Source: Austropuccinia psidii
Taxonomy: Eukaryota > Basidiomycota > Pucciniomycetes > Pucciniales > Sphaerophragmiaceae
Direction of reading: 5' to 3'
Assembly (NCBI GenBank): GCA_023105745.1
Contig: JALGQZ010000008.1
Location: forward strand, 20,769,866 to 20,833,865
Length of the DNA stretch: 64,000 bases
Made by a program: the position numbers and the translations under genes. Numbering within the stretch: the first letter of the stretch is position 1; each line of letters starts with the position of its first letter. The notes beneath the pieces are model-generated. The model was not told the DNA's origin. It saw only the letters and a program-made list of their open reading frames with translations, and did not search any database. This document shows, piece by piece, positions 22,701-34,001 of this stretch.

Positions 22701-23216
22701 AAACAGTTTTACTCTTGGTTAATAATCAGGTATACTCTTAATTTAAAGTATTTTAGTCTTTATTATTGTAACCCAACAGGTAAAGCTGCACCCAGGGCTT
22801 TCAACAGTGCTCACCACCACTATATTACTTATAGTAAAGCCCTCTTATTATTAAATGAAACCATCTTTAACTCTCATAAAAGTCTTTTAAATCTTTATTT
22901 ACCATGTCACAGTCATAGTTAAGAGTTGGAAATACTTTTTAATACTCTCATCATAGACTCAGCCTGACATGTGACTAGTTTACTATATGTAGCTTGATTT
23001 TTACATATGCATAATGAAATTGAATAATTTATTTAAAAATATACACTGCCCTTTGGTGCCTGTGCCATGGTTTTATGAGTTAAAACCAGCTTCTTGCTGT
23101 AAAATTGACCTTTTGGTTCAAAATTTGGGTTTAAGTCTGCCTGTAGGCTGGATTTACTGCTGTTATGGGGCACTATGAGCTTGAGCCTGGTGAAAAAAAT
23201 GGTATGGAATACCACA
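19792..23216 (+). repeat. Repeat D: LTR-like insertion that splits the SNF2 gene, with a solo B LTR inside
   Basis: The ends are TGTGGGAACTCC and ATACCACA, so TGTGG pairs with CCACA. A 4-bp duplication, gtag, flanks it (19788-19791 and 23217-23220). SNF2 coding text stops at the left edge and resumes just right of the right edge. Without the nested solo B LTR it is about 1.98 kb. A TATA-like ctatttatacc lies at about 20666. The word attccactgagcttagctactggg is repeated 42 bp apart (near 20476 and 20518). No coding text was found. It is probably a solo LTR of a fourth family; orientation is uncertain. Confidence 0.65.
21531..22969 (+). repeat. Solo LTR, family B, inside repeat D
   Basis: It starts TGTCAGCCTGTGACTCAAAACC and ends AGCCTGACA, 1439 bp, and aligns along its length with the Element 3 LTRs but with many differences. 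The flanks are tgtaa (21526-21530) and tgtga (22970-22974), a 5-bp duplication with one later change. It is more diverged than the copies at 7035 and 50516, so it is an older insertion. Confidence 0.92.
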
Positions 23217-23900
23217 GTAGTAAAATCAAACACCTCCCAAAAAGCTGACTGAACAACAAACGATCAAATTGTGGTCCAACCAAATAGGTGGTTTATTTGC
23301 AATGGACCCAATTCCTTGATTTTTCAGTTAATTCTAATATGCAGCCATTATCAATTGAATCCATCTGACCTTTTTTTATGGTAGAATTGACATTGCACTT
23401 GCCCATCACTCTATCCTTTCAGCACAAATTGATGGAACAATTACAGCACAAGTGCAGGAGAAGGCCCTGGAGAATTTCTTCAATAATCCTGAATATGAAG
23501 TACTCATTGAATCTATTGCCGCAGCTTGAGCTGCCCTCAATATAACTTGCTCTAATGTTGTCTATTTAATGGTGAGGGGACCCTCAAAATTCTACTGTAA
23601 TTTTCAGACACTGACATCCACATTACCAAGAGCCCAATTGGAACCCAGCCATTGAGGCTCAGGCCTTTGATTGACTCCATCGTATTGGCCAACGACAACA
23701 TGTTAAGGTCATTCACTATATCAATTCTCATTCAGTTGAGGTCAACATGCGGAAGGTACCTTTCAAGCTCATCTTAGTCCCTGATTGTGTTACTATAGCA
23801 AAATCTTCCTTTATGGGAATTGCATATTAAAATCACCAATAGGTCCAAGACAAGAAAAACTCATTAACTGTGTGAGCCTTCCTGATATTATCTAGTTGTG
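23217..23900 (+). pseudogene. SNF2-family helicase pseudogene, C-terminal half
   Basis: After the gtag duplication the frame shows VVYLQWTQFLDF, then YGRIDIALAHHS (the region ahead of helicase motif V) and VLIESIAAA-stop-AALNIT. NWNPAIEAQAF, HRIGQRQHVKV (motif VI) and VQDKKNSL follow. This is the SNF2 C-terminal helicase lobe, and it completes the ATPase started at 18062 in the same orientation. A good intron is at 23756-23842 (GTACCT...AATAG) between MRK and VQDKK. Several stops are present. The segment between NVVYLM and NWNP also needs an intron or a repair that I could not place. Confidence 0.8.
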
Positions 23901-24179
23901 TTTGAAAAAATTGATAATTCCTTTTCAACCCATCACAGGTCCACAATCATGAACACCATGGGCTGTATAGAACTTCTTCAATTTTTCCTAAATGAAAATG
24001 AGCAATAAACCATTATTTCTAAGGGAGACGGTGATAAATTCCAATTCATATTGTTTATATGCTAACATATTTAGCAAGTTATTTCATCTTTAAGAAATAA
24101 TAATCAGATTGTATTACACCTGCACAAATAATTCACAAAATGTTAATTTGTAACTGTGCTATACATTTATTTTCCTAAC
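23901..24179. other. Intergenic, no gene seen
   Basis: AT-rich sequence between the convergent ends of the SNF2 pseudogene and the minus-strand gene at 24180-26245. Confidence 0.5.
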
Positions 24180-26245
24180 TTATTGAAGAGCATTGCTATT
24201 CATGCTAATAACTGGCATTTCAAGTATTTTGAGGGTGATAGTCTGCATCTTACTACAACTTTTGAGCCAATCTTGATCAAATACCTGAAAAGATAGCCCT
24301 TCAGGAATATCAACATCATCTGTCAATTGTATTTATTCCAGTCTATCAATAGTTTTTTTACCCTTTTTTTGAATCTGATTACAAAACTCTATGTCCTGAT
24401 AAATTTTTAATACCAAATCATTAAATATTCCTGAGCGCCAGCATAAGGCCACTTTGTGGTAAACTTGACGGCCATTTTCCACTACCTCCTCAGTATCTGA
24501 GCATACTCAAGGGTCATTGAATTTTGATGCTAGAATTGGAAATTTAGCTGTATCACACCATTTGCAATGGTGCTCACAGGTCTGCACATCATCAATTAGA
24601 TTATCATCAGATTTACTTCACAATGAAGAAGAGATACAATAACTAACCCTTTGACAAATCTTTGAAAGCTTTTGATTTTCCTTCTTTTTTACCAAATAAT
24701 CCGCATCCTTTTCAATAAACTTCCATTCTCTTTTCAAATAAGTGAAATATTGCTCCATTAAAGCCACCACAACCCCGTAGCTACTATTATCCTTGTTCTA
24801 ACAGTAGTGATGATAATTGGTTCTGAAAAGTGCGAGACTGAATGTATGGTAAAACACCATAGAAATCAACTCGTTGAACAGATGTTGCCATGAGCGCTCC
24901 CAGTCCCAAGTGAATTGCTTTAGTACTAACTTGTCAATCTCATTTTTGCAGTAGCTTTGGAAGCCCTGATACTGAACCTGTGTTGATGGCTCATTGAAAA
25001 CATCCTTGGGGACATATCTGAGATGACCAGCCACTTGAGTCTCAATTTCACACTCTTCTGTGCTGGGTGGTGCTGGTAGGGAGGAAAAATCCTTATCACT
25101 TACTTTGAGTAGGAACAGACAATGGACATGTACAGCTGATCACATCCCATGGAAATTTTCTGGAAGTTCTGCTTTCAGCCATTTTTGTTGCTCCTTTTGG
25201 CTTGCACGTTTTGCCACATTGTGAGCTTTGCAAGCCTGGTTGCTTTTCTGTACAACCTTGAATTGTTGAAACATACTCTGGGAGAGGGGAATTTGAGGGT
25301 GGGTGAACTCATTATTTTACTGAGTACCCTCCTCATGCACCATGAAATTGTGCCCCTTGGTTCATCATTTGTTTCACTGTGATTGGGAGACATGTTCTCA
25401 TCCTCATCATCCACAATTTTTTCTCTTGATGAACTGGAATGAGCTCTTCTTGGTTTGGAGGCATATGAATGATGAAGTCCAGTGAATTTGCATTATGGAC
25501 CAGAGGCAAAGATGCATAAAGTTCATCACCTGCAATGCAAATCATCAGTTAACACATCAAAAAATTAATAAAGACTGGTCATACTCACAATCTTAAACTG
25601 GCTCCTGAGATTGGACTGTCATTCCTTTAGGTGCCATATCTAACCCATGAAAAAAACATATCAAATTGTAAAAAAGTTTATACTCCAACATGAAAATGAC
25701 CTACTTTGATGAAGTGTCAATCCTGTATTTCCCTCCAACAGACCACTCCTAGTAACATTCTCCAATGGTCTTTTTTGTTTCCCCCCATCAAACTTCTTTT
25801 CATTGCCCACATGAACCTGAGATCCTGATGGAATATTAAGGGTTTGCTGTTTACTTCACCCAAATGGTTCCTGCAATGCAACTGGATTCCAACCAGGATT
25901 AAGGAGGAACTCATGTAGAAATTATGATTGGGGATTAGCCTTTGAGGAGATTTCAGGTGTGCTTCCTGGTTCCTCATACACATTCATTTGTGTATTAGTG
26001 GGATTTGGGTGAATTGGACTGACGGAAATATTTGTGATTGACCAAGTGCTTGAAGTTTGAGCTGTTGGATTTCCCACAACAATGTTGAGACCTTATACCT
26101 TTATTTAGGATTTGATAGGGGCTTTAAGTGGAATATTGGAACTCATTGGTGACCGTTTTTGAACGTATTCTCTGCTGGATTCACTATCTGAGTCATGAAA
26201 AGAACCTGAACGGCATTTACATGACTTGGAAGATGACTTAATGGC
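24180..26245 (-). pseudogene. Unrecognised multi-exon rust-type gene, decayed
   Basis: Minus-strand coding text starts near 26245 with a Ser-rich N-terminus (KSSSKSCKCRSGSFHDSDSE, then REYVQKRSPMS). It continues through a Pro/Asn-rich part (FLHEFLLNPGWNPVALQEP, PLENVTRSGLLEGN). Introns fit at 25704-25640 (GTAGGT...TTAG) and 25588-25530 (GTGAGT...GCAG). DELYASLPLVH, then GHLRYVPKDVFNEPSTQVQ and FTWDWERSWQHLFNELIS, then ALMEQYFTYLKREWKFIEK and LTDDVDIPEGLSFQVFDQD follow. Stops and frameshifts are frequent. From memory this is a repeated rust family of unknown function. It is divergent from the tnp2-like gene at 27202. Confidence 0.6.
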
Positions 26246-27201
26246 TAAAAAAGTACAGTAATTCTTTTAACTTGATAAAATAGAGTGATATGAGATGAAA
26301 TTTCTTCAAATTGATAATAGAGCAATTCTATAAATAGTTGGAACCAAGTGTCTCATGGAAGTCTAATAAGACACTTTTTAGGGAAATTCTCCCTGCCTCC
26401 TCTTGAGCTCCTCTGCTTTTGTCGGAAACCACCCTGCACCACCTACCAGCATATAATGTGATATTTCCTTAAGCCCAAAGGGGACCCATCATCCATAAGT
26501 AATCAGATTCAATAAACATTTCCCCCTCCCCATTGTCACGTTTCGTGAATTATCCAAACTGCCAATATATGCATCAAAATTCCACAGCATTGAAAATCTG
26601 TAAAGGGGTATATTCAAGATGGATTTACCCACAAAAGAGACATCACCTTTTCAAGAAAGGCAAGACAATCCAAATCACATTTAAACCTATTGAAAGCACA
26701 CTGCATACAAACCAAATAACAAGACTTTAGCTCCACTCCAAATTCTTAGGTAATAGAGTTATATTGTTATGTCTGTAATAAGGTTTAAAAAATGTACAAT
26801 GGCATGCCAGAATACATGGTTTGAATGTTAATCCCCTCAATTCAATGTTGAAACATCCCAAATGGAACGCCCCTCAAGGGTCAAAACCATAGTATCACCA
26901 TGTGTAAATAAATAGAATATGTACGAGCATTGAGTAGCATGGCATTTTACCCAATTAAACTCATAACCAATTCGGCCATCCAGATGAGACATGTTACACT
27001 TTATCCCCTGCAGCTCATCCACCATTACAAATGGGATAAAATCCTCAGCTGGCTCAAATCATCCCCCCTTCATAAATAATCACTCAATTTTTTCCCAATT
27101 AACAACACTCCTCAACACTTTCACATCAACCATAGATATTTATACACAAACCAGCCTTACTCACAATTCCTGCAACAAAGACAACCCTCCACTTTTCCTC
27201 C
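26246..27201. other. Intergenic between two divergent genes, no gene seen
   Basis: Short ORFs only (for example 26533-26730 and 26991-27254), without family motifs. It would hold both promoters if the flanking genes form one unit. Confidence 0.5.
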
Positions 27202-30200
27202 GTGCATATATGCATGTGTCAACACTGCTCAACTCAAACACACTCTTCCCCTGAGGTTGATAAGCAGGGAGTTGCCTTCACACTTTTCCAATATAAACAG
27301 CACATTAAAAAGCTCAAATCAACCATTGCACACAAATCTCTTCCAAAAATCCCTACTTCTGCATCAAGATCTGAGTTCCCACAAATTCTCTTGGATCAAA
27401 TCTTCCCAGCTGATTATTAAAAATTGACCCAAAGCACTTTCTCCACTCAAGCGGGGATCAATTCAACTGAACAAAAACCATACAGTTGCAGTCAAAACCT
27501 TCCCCCACAAGACCTTGGAATGATAATATCTGCCATTCTATCATTAAGCTATAATATACCCCGCAGCGCTTCAGACATTCTCAACCCCACCCTGAACCTG
27601 CTGATCAAGTCTGGTATCTCAAGCCCAGGTGGTCTGCCCACTCCTGCATTCCATATACCTCAAGATCTCAGTACCATATTTGAACATCTGCAATTGGAGC
27701 CAGTGATCCAAAACTATATATGTTGTCCTCAATTTTTCTTGCTTAATGGCCTAACTGAATCAGTCACAACTGACCAACCCCACTGTCAAGGCCATAATGA
27801 CCCAAATGATCATGATCCCCCTTGCACACAATCATTAGGCAAATTCATCTATTCATTCAAACCCCACACCCAAAACACAACCAACATGAAGCAAAAATTT
27901 ATACCAACAAAACATTTCATTTATCAACCATTCAAAAATTGGCTTTCCAGATTTCTCCTGGAAATTCTGCAGCAACATCAACAATCCCAAACTCCCTAGG
28001 GTTCCCCCAAATGTGAAATTTGGGATTAATTGGTCTGGAGATACTTCACTGGACTAGAAATATTCATGACCCCCTATTCATGTCCATTCCTGGTGCATTG
28101 GCCTTCTCCATTTATGTGGACTGGTTTAATGCACATGGAAAGTCAACCTGGTTGGCCAGCATTGGACCTATCATGCTTATTTGTCTTAATCTCCCCCAAG
28201 TGAAAGATTGAAGCCAGAGAATGTCTATGTTGCAGGAATCATCCCTGGTACAAAGGAGCCAACTGTGCTTCAATTTAATTACCTATTAATGCCACCCATC
28301 AAGGAGCTCAAAAAGCTATGGCAAGGTTACCATTTTTCACGCAACTCAAGAGCTCCTTCAGGATCCTTTATCCGTGTTGCCATCCTTGCGGCCATTGCAT
28401 ATGTGGTTGATATGCACAAGCTTACTGGATTTATTTCTCATTCAGGAAACCACTTTGAAATTTTTGCACTATTTTCAAAGCTCAAATTGAATAAATTGGT
28501 CCTCAATTTCACTACACGTGCTCATACCAAAATCATAGATCAACCATTGCCAAGTGGCTTTGGGCAACTCCAAAACAACAACAAGCAATTTTCTGTGAGT
28601 ATGGAGTGTGATGTTCAATTTTGGAAGACCTTCCATATTGGGATGCAACCAGAATGGTTAATCTTGACATAATGCATAATTTAATACTTGGAATTTTGGA
28701 GGATCATGCAGCTTTCAAATTGTGCATTCCAGAGTCCAAATCAAAAATTTACTTCAGGTCATGCAGGAAATCAAATGAAAAGAACTGTCCAGACTCAGAT
28801 TCCATGAAATCTAACAGCTCTCTTGATAAAATCACATTGAGAGAGGCCCACTCCCTGAGAAGAGACACAGCAAAAATAGTAAATGAGTCACTCCCCACTA
28901 CTTCCACCTGAAAAATTATGTCCCAATGCCCACCCCTCACATGCAACATTCATCTAGTGGTTCTGTGGAGATTCCTTAAATTCATGCAGATTACATACCC
29001 ACTTCTGAAATCCCCTCTGAATTGCATATCAGTGCACTGAGTGATCACCAGATCAAGGGTGAGGCTCAGGACCATCTCCAACAAATCATATTTGATACCA
29101 TAATTCCCTTGTCATGGACATGAGTACCCCACACAATGGGTTCCCCCTCTCATGGTAGTTTGAAAGCCACTGAATGGGCTTTCCTATACAAGGTCTATAT
29201 TCCATTTTTAATTCTCAGTTGACAGATGTCATTAGATGAACACAAATCCGCCAACACAAAAAGAAACATGGGTCAATCAGAAGAAATTGAAAATGAACTA
29301 ACCAAGAATACATTCCATTTGATTAGTTCTATCAACATTGCCACAAGTTGGACTGTTTCGATTGGTGATGTGACTGCATTTTCTGAAAATTGGAAAAAAT
29401 TCCGCCTTTCCAATCAACACCTGTTCCCAAAACAGAAAAGTAAACCAAATCATCATTGTTCTGATCATATTCCCAAACTCTTCCAATGTTGGGGCCCAGA
29501 ACAAGCCTTGTCCACATGGGGTTATGAGCGCTTGATTGGAGTATTTGCTAAGATGCCAACAAATAACAAAATATGCACGTCAATTAATAAGATCAATATA
29601 TTCACACTGATTAAACACATGAACGGAATAAGAATAACTTCTTGCAACTCTGAATATATTCTTTAGATAAAACCTCACTTCAACATATCTGTTGATGTTC
29701 CAAACTTTCTGTTCTCCTGAAATCACTATCCATCCCAAGTGAAATAAAACAACTTCTTGAATCACAGCCACCTGCCCTTTCAATCACCAACAGTATAACA
29801 AACGACACCGCCATGACCAACAAAATTATAATTGCATGGTTCAGTACTTACAGAATTTTCATTCCACAAGGAAAATAGTTGAATGGATCAGCTTAGACAC
29901 TACCATACAATCCACAAGTCATCCCACTTCAAGGATTGTCTCACCTTGGTATTTTCCAGCTTCAAACATTAATATTGGGAACAATATATTTTCAACTGAA
30001 TCCAAAAATGTCAGCAACAGTGTGCTATGTTTTCTGGGGGCAACTCACAACGTTTTGGTGTTATTAATAGCATTTTTAAAGTCTCTGAGCCATCTTGAAT
30101 TCTGAACAATAACTTTCTAATATTAAAAACTCTGAAGATTGATTTGAATTTCCCACAAGATTTGCCGTATCTCAATATTTATAAAGCTATTGGTTTCAAT

Positions 30201-30540
30201 GATGGACACTTGATTATATCTGAAGAAGAAATAGAAGGTAACTGTGGATTGTATTATAACAAAGTTATGTCATGTGGACTGCTTGTAATCATAAAACCAT
30301 TATTTCATGATACTTAGTCTACAAAAATGCAAATCTCTCAGATTCATTAGCAATTTTTCTAGTGAAATAACTGCCTCAAAATTTGGTGACAGAGACATGC
30401 CATTGTGACAAGCAAAGCCCATTATTTCACATTTCCACAAAGAAATTACTATTTTGACATTGGGTACAGTGTGAATAAGCCAATTTCAATGTTCAAATGA
30501 CCCACACACTCACCTATCACAGGATCCAAAATGTCCAATT
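27202..30540 (+). pseudogene. CACTA/EnSpm tnp2-like transposase pseudogene 1
   Basis: The N-terminus has a CMCQHC cysteine group and GVAFTLFQYKQHIKK. A 191-codon open block follows (27424-27999; IYSFKPHT, KHFIYQPFKNWLSRF). The core shows GALAFSIYVDWFNAHGKST (Asp at 28119-28121), GPIMLICLNLP, ENVYVAGIIPGTKEPT, LKKLWQGYHF, and then WDATRMVNLDIMHNLILGI (Asp at 28666-28668). This is the order seen in tnp2/Transposase_21 proteins that cut and paste CACTA elements. The C-terminal part at 29226-29666 reads YERLIGVFAKMPTNNKIC. Many stops and frameshifts interrupt it (27418, 27997, 28030, 28209, 28675). The C-terminal boundary near 30540 is approximate. Confidence 0.75.
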
Positions 30541-30559
30541 GCACCATAATCACATTGGA

Positions 30560-30645
30560 AGGGGAATTGGCCCTGAGGCACGAGCACACGCACGTGCTTA
30601 CGCACCCGCACCCACACATGCACATGCCAATGCAACGGCACCTCA
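30560..30645. repeat. Degenerate CA-rich simple repeat
   Basis: Runs of gcacacgcacgtgc / acccacacatgcacatgcc form a purine-pyrimidine low-complexity tract. Its complement encodes an artificial Cys-rich ORF. Confidence 0.75.
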
Positions 30646-31013
30646 CCTGCGGTATTGTGGGGGGCCTCTACCTGTGCCATTCACAACATGACAATCCCGT
30701 GGAGGCGCAGTCCTTTCATGGCTGACCTGGTGATGTCAAACCACCCTCCTCTACATAAATACTGGCTGAAGGACCTCTTTGATGTGTGCGTTTGGAAACA
30801 GGAGGGTCTTGTGTAATTGTTACCAACTTTCGGATGATTGAGGGAGGATCTGGTGGTGAGGAATCTCAGTTGAAGGCACAGGGAAACCAATATTGGTGGA
30901 TGTCACAGGATTTGGTGTAAGACCAGAGTGTGACGTGTGCTCAACGTTTAATTGACTTTTATCCTGCTTGACGTGAAGTCAATCTCCAACGATTGATGCG
31001 AGATTCGCCCTGG
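30646..31013. other. Intergenic, no gene seen
   Basis: Short ORFs only; no motif or repeat family was recognised. Confidence 0.5.
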
Positions 31014-31510
31014 TGTGTCAATTCATTACCAAGGTGTATTCTAAAGGCAGTTACAAACAGGTTGTCAAGTGTCAATGCTCCATCAATCAGACTTGGCAAC
31101 CACATTCATTTCAATACAGTCTGGATTCATCAGGACCTGTATTTCAATCATACATCATGGGAAAATCATTCAACACAGTTCATTACCCATTCTGGAAAGG
31201 TATACACTTCATCAAGCTGCCAATACAGCTTCAAGGACTCAATACAGACCAGCTGTAATCCTGAAGGAGTCAAGCTCTCAACTTTTCACATATAGTAGCC
31301 TTCTTTTAGCCTGGGGGATTTTTCCCCCAGTTAATTAATATACTTTGATTTTATTTTATCTTTCTTTATCTTACCATTTTTGTTAAGTGAATACTGATAT
31401 TATCGAGTCAGTCATGTAGCACCTTCTCTCTTTTCTTTCTTTGCCTGTCAATGGATATTTGGTGGTCATATCCTTAATAATTCCATTTTCCATTTTGGCA
31501 GGTTGAAACA
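31014..31510 (+). repeat. Repeat C, copy 2 (3' part only)
   Basis: It aligns with about 1690-2197. Shared features are aacttttcacatata, the hairpin ctgggggatttttcccccag, caatggatatttggtggtca and the closing ttggcaggttgaaaca. The first half of copy 1 is not found upstream, so this copy is truncated or more diverged at its left. Confidence 0.7.
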
Positions 31511-31639
31511 GTGATTAAGGACTTACTTGGCTGGCTCTCTGGCCATTTGGCTTCTCATTTCTCTTATTGCATCTCATCTTTGTACTTTCATTCTTCTTAG
31601 AGAAATTCAATTCTTTATTTTGATTTTATTTATTATTTT

Positions 31640-32271
31640 GGAGTCTTCTGAGTGAGTTCCCTGATTTCTGAGTGCCAGGCCACTCTTGTTCTTCTGTTCA
31701 AGAGCCCCTGTGACAAATATTGAAGGAAGGAATTCAAATTCACTATCCAAAGAAAACATTGTAGAGGAAGGTCAGGATAATGTTGGGAATGCAATCTTAA
31801 TATGGGCTGAAGAAGTATTAGGATCAGAACCAAAGGAAGATGATAAAGAAGAGGATTCAACATCTATTGGACTATTAGGCAAATTAGTCAAAGAAAAGGA
31901 GTTATCAAAACTAATCATTGAAACAGACTCCTCAATATATGGTGCGGGTGAAGAATTATTTTCAAAATTTTATAATAAATTGTTATAATTCAATGGCTCA
32001 AGAGCAGGAGGAGATTCTTTTGCAATATATTTTGAGGAAAATTAATCACTATAAACTTTTTTAACTGCAGTGGGGATGGAAAAGAGAATGAACCATGGGC
32101 ATCTGAAGCAGTATCAAAAGGCATTGTAGATTCTGAAGCAGGTGGAGATGGAAAATAGGATGGAACATGCAAATCTGCAGGAGTATCAAGAGGTGTTGTG
32201 GATTTTAAAGCAGGAATAGAATTGGGAAATTTGGTAAAAGGACAGTACTTTTCCATCAAATCATCAATCAA
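31640..32271 (-). pseudogene. Ser/Pro-rich low-complexity coding remnant with an internal repeat
   Basis: On the minus strand the text IPALKSTTPLDTPADLHVPS is followed by a second, diverged unit (ASESTMPFDTASDAHGSFS), a repeat of about 24 residues. After a frame change comes an acidic/Ser-rich stretch (IEESVSMISFDNSFSLTNLP, DVESSSLSSSFGSDPN). Stops interrupt it. No known domain is present. It could be a fragment of a retroelement or rust protein, or chance. Confidence 0.3.
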
Positions 32272-34001
32272 GGAAGTAAAATTATTATTAAAGAAGGTTG
32301 AAGATGAAGAATAAATTTGTATAGTAATAAACAGTTAAAAATTGAGGTAAAATTGGCATTGTGGAAAGGTTTGACAATAATTATGAAGGAACAAAAGCTC
32401 TTATATCTCATATTATCTTCAATAGTAACTTCAAGAATTAAACACCAACCTTAATAAAATGCAGATACTTCAATTAAATTGAGAAAATCTTACTTTAAAT
32501 TTGAATTTATGCAAGATCTATCAGCCCAGAACTACCAAAATGATGATATCAATTCATTACACTAATTTCAGTATTAAAAGCCACAAAAAAACAAAATAAC
32601 CTTCTTTACCAACAAAAATATATTATATCCTTGTCAGAAGATCTACAGCAAAAAGAAGAGTAAAAAAATCAAGAAAATATGCTTATCAAGTGGAAATACA
32701 TAGGAGAAACTCAAAAATAATTTCTAATAAAGACCAAAATGACTTCAAGCCCCAAAAGGTTGGGGGTTAGAAAGTATTTCACAGGCAATCATCCATCCAG
32801 AAATTGAATTTGTACTTCTCCAATCATGATCAAGGTTGAGCACTCAATCACAATTAGTTACAAAATATCAATTAGGTTTTCCAGAATCAAGGAACACAAA
32901 GATAAAAATTGCATCACCAGGCTTGCTCAAGACCCAGGGTATGCTTCCCAGCATGGTTACCCTATTCCCAATACTCATAGGTCTGGCAGCAGCATTACTT
33001 CCAGAGGGGGGAATTGAACTCATTTCAAAGTTGGCATTGAAAAGTGAAATTTATTCAATAACCACCAAAACTGGCATATGGCTGATGTTACAAAATGCGG
33101 CATTGACCTGAGGCCACATGTGGGTTTTGGAGTAAAATTCTTTTTCTATCACAAAAGAATGAAGGACAAACCCCCCCTTTGCGAGTCCTGGAAACTTCAG
33201 GCTTTACCTTCTTGAAATAAAATCTCAACCTCACCAGTGCACTGTCCTATTAAAGTATTAATAACCCATTGAATAAACTTCAGGACACAGAATATTTTGA
33301 AAGAAAATTTATTCTCATTGAAATTATGGTTATACTACAAAAGCACTTATTTTAAACAGAACTGTTGAATTTGAAAGAAAGCTTTTTTGATTTCTTTTCT
33401 TGTGATAAACTTTCGCAAACTGCGCCATTGATAAATAAAGCTCTAGCCTCCAGTCATACTTTTCATAAGTATTATTCAATCACTTTGGTGATCTCAAATG
33501 TTTTTAGGCAGAGTAAGTCAATCCTAACAGACTCTCTAGCTTCAACTAAATCCTTTCGCATGTGTTATTCATCCTTTGTTGGTACTCCAAAATAAAGTCT
33601 TGTGACTAAATTTGTAATCATTTTACCACCTCCCTCCAGTGAAAAAATTTTATTTCAAAATTATAGCTCTTGAAATCAATTTGAAATCAAACAGCTTTCC
33701 TCATTACTCTGAAAAATTTTACTTGCTTAACTTCTTTAGACAGATTTGAAAAATCCCATTTTTTCTTTTTGCCATGGAAATTCAACTCTCTATTACCAAA
33801 CTTTTAAATAAGGATAAATTTTTTTTCTTGATTAATTTAACAATAAAGCTTTCCTATGTTATCATCATACTCTTTTTGGATTATCTACAAAGATTATTTT
33901 AGATTATTTCACAATTTGGAACTGTCTTTTTATTTAACCATCCAACTTGATTTTATCAAAATTTTAAAACGTTCATCTTCGTCACTAGGTCTATTATTGA
34001 A
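32272..34001. other. AT-rich intergenic region, no recognised gene
   Basis: Many short runs of A and T and only small ORFs (such as 32836-33111 and 33365-33595) without motifs. Confidence 0.5.

Noticed and set aside
30449..30646. Minus-strand Cys-rich ORF (CRCIGMCMCGCGCVSTCVC) that looks like a small secreted Cys-rich protein
   Set aside because: It is the antisense reading of a CA-rich simple repeat; there is no signal peptide and the Cys pattern follows the repeat.
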